A stretch of DNA of 64,000 nt from Lepisosteus oculatus (lineage: Eukaryota > Chordata > Actinopteri > Semionotiformes > Lepisosteidae): positions 52,792,222 through 52,856,221 of the forward strand of contig NC_090696.1 of assembly GCF_040954835.1 (NCBI RefSeq), given 5' to 3'. This document shows positions 58,126 to 64,000 of this stretch, piece after piece. The notes below the pieces were generated by a model. The model did not search any database, was not told where the DNA came from, and was given only the letters and a program-made list of their open reading frames with translations. A program made the position numbers and the translations under genes. How positions within the stretch are numbered: the stretch's first letter is position 1; the number at the start of each line of letters is the position of its first letter.

Positions 58126-58834
58126 AGACATATAGAAATCCCTACGTTACAGACTGTATATGGCTGGTATTGGTAGTTCAAAGAAAAAATACACACCGGT
58201 ATTCCGCTTTCTCCCTAAACATTTTAAGCATCAGAGTCTTACATGTGGTTATTTCGGAAATGTTTGTATGTGCTCCTTCTGACCATGTTACTTTTTACTC
58301 TTACTGACCATATTAAGTTTAAGTAGTGTGGGCACTTTTCCTGTCCGTGGGGGGTGGACCGTCTTTCATTAGAAGGTTAGTCTGTTCTACCTTGAGAATG
58401 TAGAGGGGGTGGAAAGTAATTCCGTGTCGCATTAACTAACCTCTTCAGTTTATTCCGCCAAACAGTACATGAATATAATTATATCATTATTAATTTGTTT
58501 AGATACGCAATTCCATATTATATTCCCTGTTAATCAAATTCTAAAAGTATGCATTTGTTAGATAACAAGTGAATTCACAGAAAAGGTTAAAAAACTATCA
58601 CTTTTCACAAAGTATATAATCCTAATATAAGTCTAAATCCTAATATAAGTCTAAACGGTATCAGCTTTATTTACGGGTTGCAATTTAAAAAAAGTCAAAA
58701 ATCGCACTCAAAATGCAATTTAGAGCTTTCTGGCAAGAGGAGACACCCAAATTAATAATGTAACATGTTACTGTTTGTGCATGAACAAGGTTATACTTGT
58801 TCCCCGGCGGAACACATTCCATAAGAATCGGCGC

Positions 58835-59300
58835 TTTTATATATCGCCTTTAAAGGTGGCTTCTCAAAACGCTTTACAGGATAAAAACAACAATAACAGC
58901 AACAACAACAATATTGTATTTCATTGCACTTTGACAGAGTGCTCTTAGAGTTTGATTAATAGGGAATATAATATAAAAATAAGATACACTCTACAGACAT
59001 TCACAACAGCAACTGTCAGAAGATAGGACACAGCGGCTCATACATCCGCTGAATGGAAAGGGGCACTTTAATATTCTGTATGGCTAATACTAAAGCCAAT
59101 ACTTTAATATTCTTTTGGAAAACCATAAATCTGGTCTTGTCCAGATTGACTGTCAGCGCCCAGGTCTGACAGTGCTGCTCCAGCAGTGCCAGGTTCTGCC
59201 GCAGCCTCTGTTCTGTGGGCGACAGCAGGACCAGGTCGTCTGCAAAGAGCAGGAACTCGATTTCTGTAATTAATGCAGATCGGTAAATCAAGGGACAAAA
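58835..59300 (-). pseudogene. LINE reverse transcriptase fragment and tail inside transposon copy 3
   Basis: Minus strand, 59291-59050: EIEFLLFADDLVLLSPTEQR then LALLEQHCQTWALTVNLDKT. F-A-D-D is the catalytic box of the reverse transcriptase. The 3' side at 58835-58935 has AAAGCGATATA/CCTTTAAAGGTGG-type tail sequence. The fragment is short and 5'-truncated. Confidence 0.85.
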
Positions 59301-60002
59301 TAATTATTCTGCCCTGCTCCTCAATGGGCTTTGCTAATGCATTGGTTTAACAGTCCGGGTGTGGCAATGTTTTTTATTATTGTTATAGAGAAACGTGATC
59401 AGATTTTCCCCGGTTCAGAAAAAAAAATCTAAAGTATACTAGTTTGTCACTCTTCTCATCCCCTCTTTGCTAAATGGCTTTTGAATAGAGTCACATGAAG
59501 AGAGAGGTGAAACAGCCCTACACAGCCCTGTCGCAGTACACGAATATAATTATATCTTATTAATTTCTTTAGATACGCGATTCTTTTAATACAGTCTTTG
59601 CTGTGCTCTTGGGGATCCTTCTGATATTTCGAGCTCTGGTTGAATGATAAGTGTCGCAGTTTAAATAATTTTCGTAGTTAGAAATTATGAAACGCTCTGT
59701 TAAAAGCAAGGGAGTTTTTATGTCCGTTGCAGTACAATGTACAGCGTGTACTATTCTTGTCTTGCGGTAAATAAATATAATTATATCATTATTAATTACT
59801 TTAATACTGGAATACTGTTGTGTATGTTTTCTTTAAAGTACTGAGACAGCCATATACTGTATGTTTAAGTTCCAAAATTAATATCGTTTTGGCCTTCACA
59901 CGCGTTACAGTATGCTCCTATTCTTTTTATGCTCAGGTACTAAGATTTCCCTTCAGTGGTAAAATTCCTTATGAATATTCAATACTACAACTGGCACAGT
60001 TA

Positions 60003-60484
60003 AGACATTAAATATACATATACATACTGTATACAGTACAGTTTGCATAAGGTAATATGTTTATGTTCCTACATCAATCTATTTTATGAGCATGTGAAAG
60101 GCATGGTGAATCGATTCTCAAAAATTACTGTACTTTGCATGATTGGAAACAAATGCGTGATTGCGAAGTGCTGTGGTGTTACTTTTACAAAGACGGTCAA
60201 TGAAAAAAAGAATGTGGACCAGGGCAATATTTTGAGTTTACACTTACAGCTTGTCCAAGGTCATTCATTATTAATACTATTAGTAATATCTTCGTTAAAG
60301 ACTTTGATGGTGACAGCTCAAACATGAGAGGTTGAGCTTTATTAGCTCCACCTTGCAGAAATTCCGGATACTATTATTTTAATTGCGGTATTATAGGCGA
60401 ATTTACGGTAACTCACTGTAGACCACGTAAAGCGCACCGCAAAATAATGCGGTATTGCCCGCGCATTTTGAATGGCTGCATCTG
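60003..60484 (+). repeat. R-type end block shared by copies 2 and 3
   Basis: Nearly identical to 11210-11673. Contains GAAAGGCATGGTGAATCGAT and AATGTGGACCAGGGCAATA, then ACCGCAAAATAATGCGGTA before the terminal repeat. An open frame of 77 codons (11293-11526) is kept in both copies; no domain is recognised. Confidence 0.85.
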
Positions 60485-60503
60485 TGTGTACTTTAGACAT
60501 CTA

Positions 60504-60598
60504 TAATAATAATAATTGCTTACAGTTATATAGCACTTTTCTGGACACTCCACTCAAAGCGCTTTTACAGGTAATAGGGTCTCCCCTCCACCACCACT
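60504..60598 (-). repeat. Dispersed 3'-tail repeat, copy 3
   Basis: ATAATAATAATTGCTTACAG, TATATAGCACTTTTCTGGAC and CTCAAAGCGCTTTTACAGGT. It sits between transposon copy 3 and the protease region. Confidence 0.75.
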
Positions 60599-61250
60599 TA
60601 TCTGTCCCCTGCAATACAGCAAACAGTGCCCAAAGCGACCCAGAGACTGTGGTCGACTTTAGAGAGACATCTTGCTGTGGTGAACATCGCCAAAGAAAAA
60701 GAGGTGGCCTCTGCTATCTGTCGGGGAACCCATCAGGAAGGCAGTAAGGCGGAAATGAAAGCCCAGGATGGCCATCTCTCTTTCCGCGACGTAGCTCCAG
60801 GGAGGCACAGTGCCTGCCAAGTTGTTCAAGTTGTGCAATGGAGGGAAGCGGGGAAGAACAATGCCTCTCCAAAGACATGCGGATGGACTGTTAACATCGT
60901 CCATACCTTCCTGACAGAACAACTCGGAGGCTGTCTTGTAGTTGACCGTGCACCTCTGTTAGAAACGATACTCCTGAATGCGCGCTCACTGCAAGTCCTA
61001 GTGGACTCTGAGAGTTCACTGGGTCTCATGTCCCCAGAGGTAATTCCGTCTAACCAGGTTGAGGAACACCGACACATTCACCATTGGCTGTATCCATGCG
61101 GAGCAGAAGTTACACCAAAGCATGCTTGAAAGTCTGCCTACGGAAACATATGCTGCATCCACATATTCTCACGAAGAACGTTCCCCGATTTAAAGAACTT
61201 TTTGCCTTGCCACAGCTCCGTGAAAGCATGTGTTTAAAAAAATGAGAGGC
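60599..61250 (+). pseudogene. Gmr1-like Gypsy protease region
   Basis: 60626-61129 is open. LNARSLQVLVDSESSLGLMS (about 60970-61030) matches a retroelement aspartic protease flap-and-loop, where LVDSGSS is usual; here Gly is Glu, which would disable it. It is followed in other frames by SYTKACLKVCLRKH and LHPHILTKNVPRF, typical of the linker after the protease. Confidence 0.75.
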
Positions 61251-61299
61251 CGCTGAGGGGAAAAGGGTAAAAACGGAGGTCATTTGCACACTGTCTAAA

Positions 61300-62990
61300 C
61301 ACGGTGGAAAAGAGAAACCTGTTGAAAGCCACCAGAAGCACTTAGATTCCTTCATCATCAAGAATGACCTCCTATACCAATGTAATGGGCGGAACTGGGA
61401 TAGGCTTCTAGTCCAAATGAATCACCGACAGTTCATACTTCGACTGGCTCATTCGGTTCTGCTGGGAGGACATCTCGGGGCAGACAAGATGTGCGAACGC
61501 ATCTGAAAAAGGTTCTTTTGGCCGGGCATATGCGCTGACGTCGGGCAATGTTGCACAAATTGCCCTGACTGTCAGCTTAATTCGCCAAAGCTCCACTAAC
61601 ATGCACTGTTATAATAATAATAATAATAAACTTTATTTTATATATTTTTATATAAGGTGAGTTCTCAAAGCGCTTTACAGGATGACAATAACAATAAATA
61701 AGAAGACTACAACAATAAATAAGAAGATTTCACAAGATAGGACATTATAATTACAGCAATACAACAATAACAATAGAGGAGACCGTGTAAGGTGGTACTA
61801 AGAAGAGCAGAGGGGTGAAGAATGCTTAAGTAAAGGCAGTTAAGTAAAGGCTTTTCTGAAGAAGAAGGTTTTGAGTCTGGATTTGAAGGAGTTTAGAGAA
61901 GGTGACTCTCTGATATCCTTGGGCAAAGAGTTCCAGAGCTTGGGGGCATAGCAGGAGAAGGCCCTGTCACCCATACAATGTAGACGGGCTTGGGGGACAG
62001 TAAGGAGGGCAGAATTTGAAGAGCGGAGGTTGCGAGGTGGGGAGTAGGGCGATAAAAGTTCAGACAGGTATTGAGGTGCCAAGCCATGTAAAGCCTTATA
62101 GGTGAGCATGAGGATTTTAAAGTCTATGCGGAATTTGACCGGAAGCCAGTGCAAGGACTCCAGGATAGGAGTAATGTGAACACTTGCACTAGACCTGGTC
62201 AGGACACTGTTGTACTGCCTTCCCATTATTGAAGAGCCTTTCGTCCGTATTGTCATGGATCTCTTAGGTCCCCTACCTAAAACAACCCGGGGCACAAATA
62301 CATATTAGTCATTGTTGGCTATGCCTTCCGGTATCCAAAGGCTATACCCCTTCGAAGGGCTGTCAGCAAAAATAGGGAAATGGCAAATTTGTTCACTAGA
62401 GTCACACTTCCTAAAGAAATCCTAACCGACTAGAGAACACCATTTATGTCTCTGCTGATGCAGGAGGTCGCAGAACTTTTGAGAATAAAATGTTTTGAGG
62501 ACGTCGCTCTATCGCCTCCAGACCGATGACTTCTTGGATAGGTTTAATAAGACTCTAAAACAGATGTTAAAGAAAGTATCTCAAACTAGGGAAAAAAGGA
62601 CTGGGATCTGCTCCTACCCGTGTTAATGTTTGCCATCTGGGAATTGCCCCAGGCCTCAATGGGATTCTCCCTGTTTGAGTTGCTTTATGGAAGACAGCCC
62701 CAGGAATCCTCGACATGCCTGAAAATCCAGGGAGACTCAACAGCTGGCTTCCAATAACATCCTGGATTATGTAAATAAATTCCAGGAGAGGTTGTCCCAG
62801 TTAAAACCGCTAGTGGACCATCGTCTCAGTGAGCCACAGGACAGATAACAAAAACGTTATAATCGCATCGCTCAACTTTGCACCTTTCAACCAGCGGACT
62901 GTGTAATGCTACTACTGCATGCTCCAGAGTGTGAGCTTTATGCCAGATGGCAGGGCCCCTATGAAGTTCACAAATGGATAAATCCTGTAA
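61300..62990 (+). pseudogene. Gmr1-like Gypsy integrase, interrupted by a LINE
   Basis: Zinc-binding part at 61320-61605: HLDSFIIKNDLLYQCNGRNW, LAHSVLLGGHLGADKMCERI, stop, KRFFWPGICADVG then CCTNCPDCQLNSPKL (H-H-C-C finger). After the LINE at 61611-62204 the core continues: EEPFVRIVMDLLGPLPKTTR (first Asp), GYAFRYPKA and further broken pieces to about 62990. Several stops and shifts. Confidence 0.85.
61611..62204 (-). mobile_element. 5'-truncated L2-like LINE with TSD CACTGTT
   Basis: The minus strand encodes HITPILESLHWLPVKFRIDF, LTYKALHGLAPQYLSELLSP, then LWNSLPKDIRESPSLNSFKS, ending at about 61840, the C-terminal end of the LINE ORF2 protein. A 3' UTR with AAAGCGCTTTGAGAACTCAC and an (ATT)n tail follows to 61611. 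CACTGTT occurs at 61604-61610 and 62205-62211. It interrupts the integrase. Confidence 0.92.
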
Positions 62991-63239
62991 CATAAAATGT
63001 ATCACTCTGACCATAAAAAGAAGGTGAGCCTATATCATATAACCTCTTAAAACCATGACGTGAATATAACACTGACGAGGGTGTTCCTTCCTTACTGTCT
63101 TGTGCCTATAGCTCTTCAGCAGGTAGCGCCGTGACTCTTTCTCCACACCTCTCCCCAAGCCAAACAGGGGAAGCAACTGCTCTATTGTGTCGGAACCAAC
63201 ACCTCTTCTCCATCCTGCTGCAGTGAACAAATCTCGTCC

Positions 63240-64000
63240 GTCATCACATCGGTATGCCACCTGGGGTTGTTGTGAGGGTTCCGCCCTATAACATCCCCGA
63301 AGCAAAATACGAGGAAATCCGTAAGGAGGTTCAGAAGATGCTGGGGCTGGATGTGATTGAAGAAAGCACTAGCCCCTTGTCCAGCTCCGTGATTCTGACT
63401 CTCAACCCTGACGGATCCTGGTGTTTTTTGCAACGATTTCAGGAAGTTAAATTAAGTGTCTCTAGTTGATGCATATCCTATGCCCCGGATTGATGAGCTC
63501 CTAGAGAAATTTTGGAAGGCTAAGTAAATAACACTAGATCTCAAAAAGGGGTACTGACAGATATCTCTCCAAGGCAAAACTGTCTTTTCAAACCTTCAGG
63601 TCTATCTCAATACAAGGTGCTTCTTTTCAGTCTGCATGGGGTTCTGGCCGCCTTTCAGTGTCTGATGGATCGACTATTGAGGCCCCGCCTTTAGTATGCA
63701 GCTGCCTACCTGGACGACCTGTTTATGTTTAGTGAAGACTGGGCTTTCACATCTTGAACATTGTTAGGCCATCTTCTCTTCTTTAAATGAGGCAGGGCTG
63801 CATATCAGCCCAACATGGAGTTGATTCGGGTTTGTATCGATATAATACTTGGGTTATGCAGTGGGTGAGGGTCAAATATGGCCTCAACTCAACAAAGTCA
63901 AAACAATTGGAGACTGGCCAGTCACCAAAAAGAAGCTGGAGGTGAAGTCATTTCTGGGACTGTTTAATTATTACCGGCACTGTATTCCCCAGCTTGCTGA
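63240..64000 (+). pseudogene. Gmr1-like Gypsy reverse transcriptase, runs off window
   Basis: 63254-63469 is open: YNIPEAKYEEIRKEVQKMLG, LDVIEESTSPLSSS, NPDGSW. Next come DAYPMPRIDELLEK-like pieces, LQGLHGVLAAFQCLMDRLLR-like pieces and AAYLDDLFMF (YLDD at 63707-63718, intact catalytic box). The downstream piece VKSFLGLFNYYR (about 63945-63980) is the usual block after the RT core. Frames change several times. RNase H lies beyond the window. Confidence 0.9.

Larger units (their letters stand above)
54750..60484 (+). mobile_element. Unnamed DNA transposon, copy 3 (5.7 kb, both ends present)
   Basis: Starts TA-CAGATGCAGCTATTCAAAA and ends ATTTTGAATGGCTGCATCTG followed by TG (TA expected). The L-type end matches copy 1 over several hundred bp; the R-type end matches copy 2. 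It lies between a Gmr1-like gag fragment and protease/integrase sequence, so it probably inserted into that element. Inside are the DDE segment (57964-58125), a LINE fragment (58835-59300) and internally duplicated tracts. It is longer than copy 1 by about 1.4 kb in the 56400-57790 region. Confidence 0.82.

Noticed and set aside
54750..60484. hAT assignment for transposon copy 3
   Set aside because: No 8-bp duplication flanks any copy, and the only coding segment resembles Tc1/IS630-like DDE proteins.
60626..61129. 167-codon frame as a host gene
   Set aside because: Contains the LVDSESS protease block and is continuous with integrase and RT sequence of a Gypsy element.
1..64000. CRISPR array, bacterial operon or other prokaryotic system
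   Set aside because: No regularly spaced direct repeats, no closely packed long genes; split genes and fish transposons show vertebrate DNA.

Overview
This is vertebrate nuclear DNA, most likely from a ray-finned fish. It has split genes with GT/AG introns, and the introns and spacers are crowded with Tc1/mariner, L2-type LINE, V-SINE-like, DIRS-like and Gmr1-like Gypsy sequences, a mixture typical of fish. The species cannot be fixed from the sequence. Nothing prokaryotic (operon, CRISPR, rRNA) is present.

Layout. (1) 1-34841: the last thirteen coding exons of UBA6 (+ strand), the second ubiquitin E1 enzyme, from the exon with the catalytic cysteine to the stop codon. The exons sum to 1323 bp (440 aa) with consistent phases. 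Its introns hold two copies of an unusual DNA transposon (3378-7692 and 8475-11673), several Tc1 copies and LINE fragments. (2) 34842-43583: a transposon-rich spacer with a Tc1 fragment, LINE remnants, a 207-bp MITE and a decayed DIRS-like tyrosine-recombinase retrotransposon (about 38780-41520). (3) 43584-48206, - strand: a five-exon gene for an AhpD/carboxymuconolactone-decarboxylase-fold protein (about 248 aa) with an intact CxxCxxxH motif, an N-terminus that resembles a mitochondrial presequence, and a one-base excess in a homopolymer that breaks the frame of exon 3. It is tail-to-tail with UBA6. (4) 48207-54300: SINE-rich DNA with a possible divergent + strand gene (candidate first exon ending at 49715, candidate coding exon 52833-52955). 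(5) 54315-64000: a nest of transposons. A Gmr1-like Gypsy element (SCAN-like gag, then protease, integrase and reverse transcriptase in that order) is interrupted by a 5.7-kb copy of the same DNA transposon seen in the UBA6 intron and by a 5'-truncated L2 LINE with a 7-bp target duplication.

The most interesting part is the DNA transposon family with ends CAGATGCAGCCATTCAAAAT. Three copies carry two distinct kinds of subterminal region, very long internal inverted repeats (about 610-bp arms in one copy), GC-rich GCGGTACC-type motifs at the ends and, in two copies, the same open 54-codon DDE-like segment. I do not recognise it as a named family; the Tc1/IS630-like assignment is an inference from the [10 protein letters not shown] motif and the flanking TA.
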